This document shows, piece by piece, positions 1 through 10,579 of a DNA stretch of 64,000 bases. The stretch is taken from the NCBI GenBank assembly GCA_003833135.1, contig QZLH01000012.1, positions 15,927 to 79,926 of the forward strand, written 5' to 3'. Each line of letters starts with the position of its first letter. Position 1 is the first letter of the stretch. The stretch comes from Oehlia diaphana. Lineage: Eukaryota > Glomeromycota > Glomeromycetes > Glomerales > Glomeraceae. Both the position numbers and the translations under genes were made by a program. The notes beneath the pieces were generated by a model, which had not been told where the DNA came from, did no database searches, and saw only the letters and a program-made list of their open reading frames with translations.

Positions 1-239
1 TAATATTTATTAACTTTTTAATATTTATTACTAACTTCTTATATTATTACTAACTATTTAATATTATTAACTTTTTAATCCTTACATTTTTATAATATGC
101 TGTTAACTAATATTTTTTTACATTTTTTATTTTAATTACTGCTATTATAATTAATTTCTGTATTTATAATGATATTTTGATTTAATAAAAGATATTTATA
201 TATAAATATTTATACTATTAACTTTGAAATAAAATTACA

Positions 240-800
240 AAATATTACTGTCATAAATTTAGCGTAAATATTTGAAGTATTACGCTGTAATATTTCATAA
301 GTTTATAACGTAATATTTTACGTAAACTTTTAAAAAATTGCATAAGTGTAAATATTCAAAGTATTACGCCGTAATATTTCATAAGTTTGTAACATAATAT
401 TTTACAACTTTACAGATCATAATATTTTGAAAGTCCAGTAAACTTTTGAAAAATTGCATAAGTGTAAATATTCGAAGTATTACGCCGTAATATTTCATAA
501 GTTTGTAATGTAATATTTTACAACTTTACAGATCATAATATTTTAAAAGTCCCGTAAACTTTCAAAAAATTGCATAAGTGTAAATATTCGAAGTATTACG
601 CCGTAATATTTCATAAGTTTGTAATGTAATATTTTACAACTTTACAGATCGTAATATTTCAAAAATCCTGTAAACTTTTGAAAAATTGCATAAGTGTAAA
701 TATTCGAAGTATTTTGCCATAATATTTCATAAGTTTGTAACGTAATATTTTATAACTTTACAGATCGTAATTCTTTGAAGGTCCCGTAAATTTACAAAAT
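240..800. repeat. Tandem repeat, 116-bp period, about 4.5 copies
   Basis: The word TTGCATAAGTGTAAATATTC recurs with its CATAAG at 341, 457, 573 and 689, exactly 116 bp apart each time. Units carry TAATATT-rich partial palindromes such as ATTACGCCGTAATATT. Copies differ by scattered substitutions, so the array is not freshly amplified. No ORF runs through it. It may be the interior of a TIR element whose right end is near 1052. Confidence 0.9.
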
Positions 801-894
801 ATTACGAAGGTGTAATTTTACGTAATATTATATTCGATTAAATTTCCTGATGTAATTCCAATTATAGTAAAAAAATCACGAGAAATATGTAGAA

Positions 895-1052
895 TTTGAT
901 AAAAGCTCAGTTTGACTTGAGTTAAGCTACTTTAAAACTCAACTCAGCTCAGCTTAAAGTTAGCTCAACACAAGCTAAGTTCAATCATTCTAATCAAGTC
1001 AAGCCAACTTAAATTTTGGCTAAGCTTAGTTTGAACTGGCTCATGTGAAGTT
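895..1052. mobile_element. Relic end of a hAT-like TIR element (AGCT-rich)
   Basis: An AGCT/GAGTT-rich low-complexity stretch ends in GGCTCATGTGAAG. Its reverse complement resembles the TAGTGCTTTACATGAGC terminus of the better preserved element at 23783-25223. I read it as a decayed right end of that family. The left partner is not visible in the window. Confidence 0.4.
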
Positions 1053-1549
1053 TTATTTATCCTTTAGAATAGAATAGAATAAAAATAAATGTATTTATAA
1101 CAGTCTGTTATATATCTTATTTATAACATTTTTTTTTATTTTTTTTAATAATAAATTTAGTATATATTTTACAAATAAAATTTTTATATGCAAAATTAAC
1201 TTTTATTTAATATACTTAAAACAGTTTTATAAACAAAATTTTAAATTATAAGCAGTTTCTTGAAATTTTTTTAAAAATTCTTTTGTCTTAGTTATATGAC
1301 TGATTTTTTGTTTTTATTTACATTACATCTGATTTTAAATTTTAATTGGATAAAATTAGAAGTTGTTATAAATAAGATGCGTAACAGATATTACAATTAG
1401 ATTTATTCATAAAATAATATTCCATTATGAAAATTATAATTATTTATAAAAAAAACATTTTTATATAGATGCGTAACAATTAGCAATAAATTTATTCAGT
1501 ATATTTTACAAAAATGTCATGAAAAATTATGTGACTGTTTTTTGTAAGA
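1053..1549. other. AT-rich intergenic DNA, no feature seen
   Basis: A/T homopolymer-rich sequence without a plausible coding exon, RNA gene or clear repeat. Confidence 0.6.
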
Positions 1550-1551
1550 TA

Positions 1552-1793
1552 CGCTAGAGTAGAATCCTGAAATATATATAGAAAGGTCAGAGGCAGCCAA
1601 AAATTTTTACTAATAGCTGTACGCATTCTTTCAGGGTCAGAATTATAATAATTTTGGCGAGTGACCAAAAAAGGCAATATTTTTTCACCAGGAATTATCT
1701 AAAAAAGGGAAGATTTTAATTTTTTTTTTGGCTGGCTGTATGCAAACTCAGATCTGACCTTTTTATGTATATTTCGGGGTTCTGCTAGAGTAG
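1552..1793. mobile_element. MITE-like inverted repeat with about 35-bp arms
   Basis: The left arm reads AGAGTAGAATCCTGAAATAT, then a TATAGAAAGGTCAGA tail. The reverse complement of the right arm reads TAGCAGAACCCCGAAATATA, then CATAAAAAGGTCAGA. The arms match with a few mismatches and enclose about 170 bp of non-coding sequence. I could not fix a target-site duplication, so the exact ends and superfamily are open. The small minus-strand ORF crossing it (1492-1677) is judged spurious. Confidence 0.55.
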
Positions 1794-2214
1794 TCTAAGT
1801 TAACACATTCTCCTTTTAGTAATTTCTCATAATAAATATATCAATTATTTCTTATTATGTAATATTGGGATTTTTGGAATTTTTTTCAGTATTATTCTAA
1901 GATTTTTCACTCCATGTGACCTGATCATTTATATTATACAATGTATATATGTTAGAAATAAAATTTTGTTTTTGTTTTTCTTCAAATTCTTTCTTAATTG
2001 TTCGCATTTTTTACTTATTATAATTTTATCATTTGTATAAGATATTGTATTTTGGAATATTAATGATATTATAAAAATAAGACTTATATGTATTACTTAT
2101 TTTTCAAAATTTTTTAACAAATTTTATACAGAGATTTCAGAGCATATTTTGAATACCTTCAACAAAGTAAACTGCCTTTTATTTTTAAGTAAAAGTTATT
2201 TAGCATATTTAAAA
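1794..2214. other. AT-rich intergenic DNA, no feature seen
   Basis: No coding exon, RNA gene or clear repeat is visible. Confidence 0.6.
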
Positions 2215-2640
2215 CTATTTATGCATAAATTTTTAGCAAGGTAGGTTTATTGGTTATGGAGTTATATGTGTTTTTTATAATATTACTGATTGCACTGCGT
2301 GTTTTTATCTTCATAGCATTATTTGAGCACTTTGGAAAAAGTAAATCAACTCTGGATCCTTAAGTAAAGATAATGTTCAATGGGTCAGAAACTATTTGCA
2401 TATAAATTTCCAGTAAAGTAGGTTTAATAGTTGTAAAGTTATGTGTATTTTTCATGATATTACTTACTGCATCATGCATTTTTTTATTTTTATAGCGTTA
2501 TTTGGGCATTTTGGTCAAAGTAAATCAACTCTGTGTCCTTAAATAAAGTTGTCAGTGAGTTAGAAATTACCTGCATATAGATTTTAGCAAGATTAGTTTA
2601 ATATTCATAGAGTTATTCATGTTTATATAACATTATAAAG
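2215..2640. repeat. Diverged tandem repeat, about 175-bp period, 2.4 copies
   Basis: Copies begin near 2222, 2398 and 2572 with GCATA(T)AAATTT..AGCAA/GTAAAGTAGGTTTA and share AAGTAAATCAACTCTG and a TTTTTAT..CATAGC block. Divergence is about 15-25 percent by eye. No coding potential is seen. Confidence 0.75.
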
Positions 2641-3329
2641 TTGCAAAATTTTTTATTATCTTGATACTTTGAAGTTATAAATGTTTTTTGTAATAAATAA
2701 ATTTAAATATGAAATTTAATGAAAATACATTGTTCAATACAATTAAATATTAATTTTAGTTAACTCTTTTTTTAAACAAAAAGTTCATTATAATTTAGGC
2801 CAACAAATACTTTATAATTTTGGCCAAAATTACAAGTCACGTGGAGGTGAAAAATCTTGGGTCGACGCTATTTTTGAATAAATGTCGCATAAACTTTATG
2901 CACATATTATCAGTTATAGAGCTTTTAAAAGACACATACTATACGTATTTTTGCTTCTACAACTTTACTTAAAGACCAAAGTATTGTTTAGAATGGTGTT
3001 TTTGACTTTTATATATGAGATATTATAAAGGGTGCACCTGCGTATAATATTTAAACCTGGACCTAAAGTCTAGGATAAGAACCTGAACCCCCGATCTATT
3101 TTAAGAACACTCTTATTTTAAACTTATTATATAAAAATTAGCAGGATACACGTGATTTCAAATGAAATCGTTATGTATTTATGAATAATATTATATCTTT
3201 ATTTTTGTCTCTGCGTGGACTAATTCTAACCAATCAAATTGTGGTTGCCTGTTTACCTTTATAGATTTGCAATATCAGCGAAATAAACAAAAAAAAAAAT
3301 TTTTTCTCCTAGAGAACTAAAAAAAAAAA
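2641..3329. other. Upstream region of NAP1
   Basis: About 690 bp before the NAP1 start, without a coding exon. The last 50 bp is A-rich and contains CTCCTAGAGAACT followed by a run of A up to the ATG, as expected for a 5' leader. Promoter elements cannot be assigned from sequence alone. Confidence 0.45.
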
Positions 3330-4381
3330 ATGGATCAGCCTTCCCCTCAGTTGGTTACTCTTCTACAAGGCAAACTTGGACAGTTAATAGGAAAGTCTTC
3401 AGGCTATATTGAAAACTTGCCGGAAGACGTAAAAGCTCGGATCAATAGCTTAAAGTACTATCAAGCTGAACATGCAAAGCTGGAAGCAAAATTTCAAGAA
3501 GAGATCTTGGCACTAGAAAAGAAATATTTAGAATTATACAGACCTTTATATGAAGTACGTTCCAAAATTGTTCGTGGGGAGCGTGAACCAACTGAAGAGG
3601 AAATTCAGGCTGGAGCAAAACTTGATGAGGAAGAGCAAGCAAAAGAGGAGCATATGGTTAGCGAAGAAAATAAAGTACAGGAAATTAATGAACAAGATAA
3701 AGGCATTCCAGAATTCTGGCTTACTGCAATGAAAAATTTAATTTCAATTGCAGAAATTATTACTGATCGTGATGAAGATGCATTAAAGCATTTGGTTGAC
3801 ATACGAATGTCATATCTTGAAAAACCGGGATTCCGACTCGATTTCGAATTTGAAGAGAATCCATATTTTACGAATACTCTCTTAACAAAAACATATTACT
3901 ATCAAGAGGAACCAGGTTATGGAGGTGACTTCGTTTATGATCATGCTGAGGGTACACAAATCGATTGGAAAGATGGAAAAGATCTTACTGTTACAGTGGA
4001 AACGAAAAAACAAAAACATAAAGGTAATTTAATAAATGAATCTCTAATTCTTAATAATTTTAAATCAATTTTAAATTTTTATCCTTAATATTTTTAGGTA
4101 CTAACAAGACTCGTGTAGTAAAAACTACAGTACCAGCCGAGTCATTCTTTCAATTTTTCAGCCCGCCTACTGAGCCAGATGATGACGTTATTGACGACGA
4201 TGATGATAATCTGGATGAACGACTTGAAATGGATTATCAAATTGGAGAAGACATAAAAGAAAAACTTATTCCTCGTGCTGTAGATTGGTACACTGGTAAA
4301 GCATTGAAATATGAAGATATTATTGATGAATATGATGACCCTTTCCTCGTTGGCGATGATGATGATGACGATGATGATGAT

Positions 4382-4413
<32 letters not shown>

Positions 4414-4631
4414 CGATGAGGACGGGGTAAATAATAAATTTATTTAATTTAACATTTAATTCTTCAATTCTCTAATTTTTTCTTTTTCATTAATGTAGGC
4501 CAATGGAAAGGTAGGTAAATATCTTATCACTATACCATTCTGTTTATAAAAAATGTACAATTCGTTTATTTTACCTAATTATTATTTTTAATTAGAACAA
4601 CCAGAATGCAAGCAACATTAAAATCAAGTAG
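3330..4631 (+). CDS. NAP1: Nucleosome assembly protein 1 (NAP family histone chaperone)
   Basis: NAP1 chaperones H2A-H2B and feeds them to chromatin assembly and remodelling. I read four exons: 3330-4023, 4098-4426, 4499-4510 and 4596-4631, with phases 1, 0, 0 and all junctions GT/AG. The protein is 356 residues. Seen in it: a long dimerisation helix early on ([33 protein letters not shown]), the family block [12 protein letters not shown], the [14 protein letters not shown] segment, [30 protein letters not shown](TG)A, and an uninterrupted aspartate run near the C terminus. Length and order fit the family. The third exon is only 12 nt (four codons, ANGK), followed by a short [11 protein letters not shown] tail. 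If the last introns were retained, a stop at 4447 would truncate only the acidic tail. No C-terminal CaaX prenylation box is present. Confidence 0.95.
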
Positions 4632-4927
4632 ACATTAATGAAACTTACCCATTATGATGCATTGATGATTATGGCAAGTAAATGATATAATTAAAATACA
4701 CATAGACTACAAATAATATAAATTCAATTGAATCTTGATATACATTTAACAAACCGTATTAAATTTTAACATCTTGCTATAACACTCAATTTTAAAAAAA
4801 AAATTCCACAAAATTTAATATCATGTTTTTTTTCATTACTCTTTCTGTTATTCCTTTTTTTATTTATCATTGTTATGTTCTCGTCATTTTCACTCATGTT
4901 TTATACGCATTGATAATGTTATAAATA

Positions 4928-6106
4928 TCAGATATTATTTTTATATCTATCAAGATCCTTGATTATTTTTAACATTGTTTCAATTTCTTTTGGAGTAGCG
5001 TAACCGTGTGCAAACCACCTTATTTTACAATCTGCGTCTATCACAAAAACATATCCTCTAAAAGCATTATATATATTTAATGCTTCGCGTAAAAATCGAT
5101 CGTTTTGGCAGAGAAGGATATAAGTTTTCTGTTAAAAAAAAAAATAGTGTTAAAATATTACTAAATTTACATATACATATAAGTGTTATATTACATACAT
5201 GAAGGGATTGAGGAGTTATCCTTCGAATGTTTGGAATGAATAACTTAATAATAAAAGACTTTAAAATATTCGTTTCAATGTTCAACTTATCTTTCATAAG
5301 ATTAATTGTTATCATGTTAGTAAAATTTGACTTCTATCATACTCGTTATAAGATACGTACTTGCATTAATTGTATTTTTGGTCTATTAGAGAATTCTGCA
5401 AGAAAAGGTTCAATGAAACTTTTTACTTGAATCTCTCCAAATCGATTAAAGAATACTGTTAATAAAGTCGTATTGTCTCTTAATAAATTCGTGGTGTCAA
5501 TATTCGTTTTTAATAAAGAACGAGCGTTAATATTAGGCATATATAATGCTTTCTATTAGTAAAAGAAAATGCGTCAATAAAAGTATCGATTTTTGAAAAT
5601 ATCGACCTAAATAACTTGAACAAACATACATCTGCTTTAATAGCTTCCTCATTAGCTTCCCATAACTTTTCACCCCGGATTCTAAGTTCATTAAAGCCTT
5701 TCCAGTAAGACGTTTGATATTCTTTTATTCTAAAAAGTAATTACATAAATAGCAACTTAAAAAATCAAATAAAAACGATCGACTTTCAATTGCAGGATAC
5801 ATACAAATATTCTCTCGTCTTTACGTTTGATTCTATACTGAAAAAGTACTTTAGTTTTTCTGACAAAGTTCTCGTATCCATTTTATACGCAATGTTTGGT
5901 GGTTCATTTACCCCTAATAAAGAAGGTTTTTTTGATTTAATAGAATTTGGGTTTGGGTTGCAATTCGTATTATTTCCTTTGATTAGAGGATTATTTTCCT
6001 TTGCATTATGAGTAATTTGTCGGTTTAAAGAAACATGATTTGTAAAGTATCGCAGGCTAGGTCTCGAGAATATGAATATTGAATAAGAGAAAAGACGCGT
6101 TAACAT
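4928..6106 (-). CDS. ATP10: Mitochondrial ATP synthase assembly factor Atp10
   Basis: Atp10 is an inner-membrane chaperone that helps subunit 6 assemble into the ATP synthase Fo sector. The gene reads leftward from ATG 6104-6106 to TGA 4928-4930. The N terminus (MLTRLFSYSIFIFSRPSLRYF) is basic and hydrophobic, like a mitochondrial presequence. Later exons give KALYMPNINARSL, TTNLLRDNTTLLTVFFNRFG, EIQVKSFIEPFLAEF, and the C-terminal signature DADCKIRWFAHGYATPKEIE, which fits the family closely. Four junctions join smoothly. The one after IQLMQ does not: the only in-frame GT..AG choice is a 27-nt intron, although a branch-like TTTTACTAAC lies further on. The exact residues there are uncertain. 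The gene converges on NAP1 with about 300 bp between, and diverges from ARPC4. Confidence 0.9.
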
Positions 6107-6471
6107 TATCTCTATATTCAGAATTTAAAAACAAAATTTTTGTTAATTTCGCAGCTTATAGATCTATCAGCCACCCGATGATTAAAATCAAAATGACGTA
6201 TTTAGGGCCATCTTTTAGAAAAAATTACTAACAATATTTGTGCCTGATTGACAACCTTGTCAACCTGTCACAAATTTCATGCAGTTGTAAAATATTTTTT
6301 TTTTACTCTTTAAAACTTCCTACCCACACACTACATCTGTTCTTAACAAAAAATTAGATAATTTATATAGTAGAAAGAAGTATTATCACCCGAAATTGAT
6401 ATGGTGGTAAATCGTCTTATGAACCCGTCAACATAGTATCTACCCTAAAACTTTTTTTTTTATAGTACATT
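6107..6471. other. Divergent intergenic region between ATP10 and ARPC4
   Basis: 365 bp between two outward-facing genes, so it probably holds both promoters. It contains T-rich tracts and no ORF or repeat that I can name. Confidence 0.45.
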
Positions 6472-7348
6472 ATGGTATGTTTTTTTTTTGATATTTAGAA
6501 TAGCTTTTAATTCCAGAATGTTTATGCGAAGTTGACTCTTCCCGAGTCCACCTACTGTGAATGGTCAAATTTATATTTTCTATTCAAAAACTTTTTTTGT
6601 CATTACGATATGTAGTCGAACACTTTACGTCCATATTTAGCAGCAGTCAGATCTACTTTGACAGCTGCACTTTGTTTAGAAAATTTTTCTTCCCAAGTTG
6701 TAGAAAGGCATAATAAGCCCGAAGTTGAAGCAAGGTATTTATTAAAATATATGTTATAAGAAATTTTTTTCGTTAATCTAATTCACTTTTTTTTTACCTC
6801 ATAGATCATCATCGGAAGTAGTAATGAATCCTTTAATAATTAGTAGAAATGAAAATGAGAAAGTTATGATAGAACCTTCTGTTAATTCGATTCGTATTAG
6901 TATCAGGATTAAGCAAGCCGATGAAATTGAAACAATTCTATGTAAGAAATTTACTAGATTTATGATGCTTAGAGCCGAAAATTTCATAATTCTAAGAAGA
7001 AAGCCAATTGATGTAAGAATAAAAATTTAAAAGATTAATTTTATCGTGATTTCTTTTTTTTTAAAAAAAAACTTTTTTTTTTTAGGGATATAGTATTAGC
7101 TTTTTAATTACCAATTCTCACACGGAACAAATGTACAAACACAAGTTGGTTGATTTTATTATTCAATTTATGGAAGAAGTTGATAAAGAGATTAGTGAAA
7201 TGAAATTAAGTTTAAATGCTCGTGCTCGTATAGTTGCTGAATCATATTTATCTCAAGTAAGAGAAAAAATTCGAAATGTTTTATTCACTTTATCATTATT
7301 AATCTAATCTAAACTATCTTTTTTTTCTCATCATTGTAGTTTGACTAA
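6472..7348 (+). CDS. ARC19: Arp2/3 complex subunit 4 (ARPC4, p20/Arc19)
   Basis: ARPC4 pairs with ARPC2 to form the core of the Arp2/3 actin-nucleating complex. I read five exons: 6472-6474, 6616-6734, 6805-7012, 7086-7256 and 7340-7348, giving 169 residues against about 168 in animals. Nearly the whole sequence is diagnostic: [87 protein letters not shown] and [18 protein letters not shown]. The conserved coding starts directly after TATGTAG at 6615, where the in-frame upstream codon is a stop. The start codon must therefore come from upstream. ATG at 6472 followed by a strong GTATGT donor gives an exon holding only the initiator codon as coding sequence. ATG 6530 followed by GTCAAA is a weaker alternative. 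Confidence 0.95.
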
Positions 7349-7436
7349 ATGTAAAGTCACAAATAATATATTAATTTTTAATACAAATTGATAAAAGTCT
7401 CTAATGATAAAAGATATTCCCTATTCATTAATGTTT

Positions 7437-8614
7437 TTATTCTTTTTTTCGTGATAATTTACTAGCAGTAAAACTAGTTATTATTTTATCGTTAAATTTT
7501 CTTGCCACCCAAAACACTGGTAATCTATAAGGAATGAATGACGAAAATCGCGTTCGTTCATTTTGTCTCGGCATTGGGAGTGCATTGTTAGCCATGATTA
7601 TGTACTTTTGCCCCAAAAATTATGTTTTATAAATTAAGAAAAATGTCGGAAAAATAATAAAAAAAAAAAGCAAATCAAAAATAAAACTTACAAGTGGAAA
7701 AAAGAGTGCAAATACGCCTGCACTTAAAAATTGATCAACAAAAAATGTTATCACCGTAAAAGTGAACCCGAATCCAGCAAAGTAAGCCCACCTTTCTTCA
7801 AAATATTCGATTCGTTTTTCCAACTTCCACCCCTTATTTATCCATTTGTATCTATGTATAAATATTAAAGTCATTTAATAATATTTCGATTTTTCTTCGA
7901 ATATTAAATGTTACTTACTCAAAGCTATAATAAGCGTAGATCCAGCAAAAGGATATGAAAGAAATAATTGGTCCAATAAAAGGTATAATATGTATTATTG
8001 TAGCAAAAACCAAATAATTCATAAATAAAATCGCTCGATATATTTCATCAGCCATAAGCCGAAGCATTCGATTATATGTAAAATGTGAATTTACTGGTTG
8101 TCCGAATTGTAGTTGATAAGCACGATCCGCTATTTCTTGATACCATACAGCGTTTAACACGAAACTAAGTAGAAAAATCGGATATACCCAAAAAAGTTGA
8201 TATGTTAATGCTATAATAGTATCTAATATATTTGTTAGAAATGGTGAATGTATAACATCGCTGCTGTTGTTTCTTTGGTTTAACGAGATAAAAAAAGTTT
8301 TTCCAAAAAAGAAGTGTAAAGTAGGTATTGTAATGTGATTAAAAAAAAATATGCTGCCTAAAAAGATAAGTCCATTTAAAATAAAACAATTTCGTGTGCG
8401 ATTTCGGATCGTTTCTGACCTTTATCAGATAATAAAAATATTGTTATTGAATACAAGGTAAAACGAAGCAGATCCGTAATAACTGTATATACCCGTATAT
8501 AGTGATCAGACTTGAAGGCCAAGCAAAAGCATCTTTAAATCCACACCAAAAGTACTGAACGCACAATTTTGTAGTTTCTTTAATCCCAAGTTTTGATTGT
8601 ATATAGTATGGCAT
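7437..8614 (-). CDS. EI24/EPG-4 family ER membrane protein
   Basis: The EI24 (PIG8/EPG-4) family are multi-pass ER proteins linked to autophagy and, in animals, to p53-induced death. Four exons in genomic order are 7437-7604, 7692-7851, 7919-8419 and 8493-8614, all with in-phase GT/AG junctions, giving 316 residues. Recognisable blocks in protein order: YFWCGFKDAFAWPSSL, CFILNGLIFLGSI, WVYPIFLLSFVLNAVWYQEI, ADRAYQLQFGQPV, RMLRLMADEIYRAILFMNYL, IPFIGPIISFISFCWIYAYY, KGWKLEKRIEYFEERWAYFA and GVFALFFPL. Several long hydrophobic stretches are transmembrane candidates. The C-terminal tail is basic. The start ATG at 8614 is the first in frame, but a CTTTTCAAG just upstream could be an acceptor, so a further N-terminal exon is not excluded. 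Confidence 0.88.
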
Positions 8615-9060
8615 CGCTTGAAAAGAGAATTTACTATTTTATTATACATATCCAACAGAAACTATTTCACTATATCATAAGCCCTTTGAAACGTATTAAG
8701 TACAAGTCATATAGGATTTTCAATGTACAGTAATTTTTTTAGTACAACAATCCTGAATTTGTTATTCCGAATATATTTACTGCGCCCGCAGTTGAAAATC
8801 CGGTGAAGCTTTTCTTTTCGGAAATTTCAAAATAATTTCTGTACATGTGCAATAATTATGTATAATGTTAAAATACTAAAGAGAATACCATTTGATAATT
8901 TTCGTATAATTCGAATACAAAGGTGTTTTGCTTCCGATACAAATGAAATTATAACAAACGAAAATAAAAAAAAGGCATTTAATATGAAAAAAGCTGGTAA
9001 TTGAAAAGGCACAAAAACAAAGTAAAATAATAATTACTTATTTCATTATCCTCTACCAAT
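8615..9060. other. Intergenic; contains a hydrophobic minus-strand ORF
   Basis: About 445 bp between EI24 and the plus-strand gene fragments. A 61-codon minus-strand ORF at 8827-9012 is hydrophobic with two possible membrane spans (LPAFFILNAFFLFSFVIISF and GILFSILTLYIII). It matches no family I can name. It could be an upstream exon of the EI24 gene, a separate small membrane protein, or chance in AT-rich DNA. I do not call it a gene. Confidence 0.3.
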
Positions 9061-9067
9061 TTTTAGA

Positions 9068-9351
9068 AAGGAATCTAAACCTACCCCCTCTGCTGCCAAA
9101 GAAAGATGTACGAAAAAGCCATCTTACCCAAATAACTGCTTATAATTTTTTTAATTAATTTTATTGATTTTTAGACGCATTCGATAGACACTGATACGAT
9201 CCAGAAGATGATCACAGATAAAAAAAACAATATAACTGGAATCACTTATACTGATTATTTTAAATTGGCCGCACGGAAATGGCGTGAAAATGACGCGTAT
9301 TTTAGTAAATTTTCTTTTCATTTTTCCAATCAAATTGTCCCGGATTATTTT
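9068..9351 (+). pseudogene. Possible YABBY/HMG-like fragment
   Basis: Two open stretches on the plus strand look like one small split gene. The first (about 9068-9143) reads KESKPTPSAAKERCTKKPSY. The second follows a TTGATTTTTAG acceptor at about 9174 and contains ITGITYTDYFKLAARKWREN. The second resembles the HKEAFKLAAKNW helix of small fungal YABBY-like/HMG proteins. It ends at a stop after IVPDYFF, in a T8A8T6 tract. No start codon is obvious and the end overlaps the RnpA-like reading frame. It may be a decayed gene, or upstream exons of the RnpA-like gene: a donor at 9307 (A|GTAAAT) would be phase-compatible with an acceptor before 9381. The family call is weak. Confidence 0.3.
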
Positions 9352-9801
9352 TTTTAAAAAAAATTTTTTAACGGTTACTAAAGCAAAGAAAACCAAAGAA
9401 CCAATTAAAAATTTTCGATTACAAATTGTGGTGTCTAAAAAAAACGTTTCTAAACTGGCCGTGGTAAGGGCTCGTATTCGAAGAAGAATTCGCGAATCGG
9501 CGAGACTTGCTTTACCTGTCGTAGGGAGAGAAAGTTAAGTATTGTGATATATAATAATTAAAAGGAGATGATGTGTTAATTACCTATTTTTGTCTTATGG
9601 TTGAATCGGAAATTAGGACATGATTATTTATTTTTCGCTAATTTGAAATCGTATAATGCTCCCTGGTTGCGACTTTGTTCTGCGGTCGAATCCGCAATTG
9701 GAAATCCAAAGTTGTATAATATTGGAAAAAGTCAAGGTGGTGGTTCTGGTAAGAAAGGACAATCAAAATCTGAAAATAAAGTTAAAAATAAGGCTCATTA
9801 A
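9284..9801 (+). CDS. RnpA-like protein (bacterial RNase P protein fold), putative mitochondrial
   Basis: Two exons, 9284-9533 and 9617-9801 (A|GTTAAG ... TTAG|GA, phase 1), give about 144 residues; bacterial RnpA is about 120. The core reads RLQIVVSKKNVSKLAVVRAR then IRRRIRESARLALPVVGRE, then HDYLFFANLKSYNAPWLRLC and SAVESAIGN. This follows bacterial RnpA strand by strand: the VSKK strand, the RNR-motif helix (here AVVRARIRRRIRES) and the DYLFFA strand. The C terminus is Gly/Lys/Ser-rich and basic. The ATG at 9284 gives a hydrophobic, basic N terminus compatible with mitochondrial import, but this start lies in another frame of the preceding fragment and is uncertain. RNA binding is inferred from fold resemblance. 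Whether it works in RNase P or another mitochondrial RNP cannot be told from sequence. Confidence 0.6.
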
Positions 9802-10240
9802 GCATTAATAGTCTAAAATATACATAAGGTCGAATAAAAAAAAATCATAATCCATATTTCCGATCTTTTTCTTTGACCCGATTGATTTCCAAACTTTCAT
9901 TCTTCCTAAATAAATAATATTATTGTAAATAAACTTGAGACATATAAATTTTGCAATATTTCTGAGCGAAGAAAAGACCTTGGAGGACAAATCTTTTTCA
10001 TTTTTTGCTGAATTAATAATAGGTGATGAGAGAAAAAACATTTGACTCACATGTTTGAATATTTCCTCTTTTACAACGCGTAAAAGAAAATTAACGCCTG
10101 CAGTGACACGAATAGAAATTAAATTTTACCGGTCAGGAATCCGGATTAAAATTATTTTACCGGCCAATAATCCGAATTAAATTATTTCGGATTTTAAATT
10201 TACCGGTTAAAACAGAAAAAAAAAACTTTTATCAAAAAGG
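9802..10240. other. Intergenic with a short TTACCGG-type repeat
   Basis: No gene is supported. At 10128-10219 the motif TTACCGGYYA(R)GAATCCGGATTAAA-like recurs about three times. The minus-strand ORF at 9805-10050 has no recognisable content. Confidence 0.5.
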
Positions 10241-10455
10241 TTTAAATTCTTCTTTTACACGCACTATTACATTTTGTAAAGCTCTAGCAAAATCAAATTC
10301 AGATAAATCTTTTTCTTCAAAACCACCATCCAAAAATGTAATGTTTCATTATCTCAAATCAGTTTTTATCAAATTTTGCTTTAAAAATCCACTCTCACAA
10401 TCAACTGATGAAAATGGAATAGAATATATATAATTCCTAACAATTCGATAATATT
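10241..10455 (-). pseudogene. hAT-type transposase C-terminal fragment
   Basis: Read on the minus strand, the segment contains IPFSSVDCESGFLKQNLIKT followed by DLR and a stop. This is the signature of the hAT C-terminal dimerisation region (usually P.SS.D.ERGFS..N.IK...R). Beyond the stop the frame continues with degraded coding-like sequence (EEKDLSEFDFARALQNVIVR). No start, catalytic core or intact frame is present, so it is a truncated relic. Confidence 0.6.
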
Positions 10456-10579
10456 TGGAAATGTATGTCTTTTTTTTTCAAATCTGTGAAATTAGACAGT
10501 ATAGGCAGATGTCAAATTGCCACTCTAGCACTAAATCTCCTTAGCACAAATAGTAGTATTCATTGTTTCTGGCGTTTGT

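Noticed and set aside
1492..1677. 61-codon minus-strand ORF
   Set aside because: Lies across a MITE-like inverted repeat and has no recognisable content.
5790..6011. 73-codon plus-strand ORF
   Set aside because: Antisense of ATP10 exon 1.
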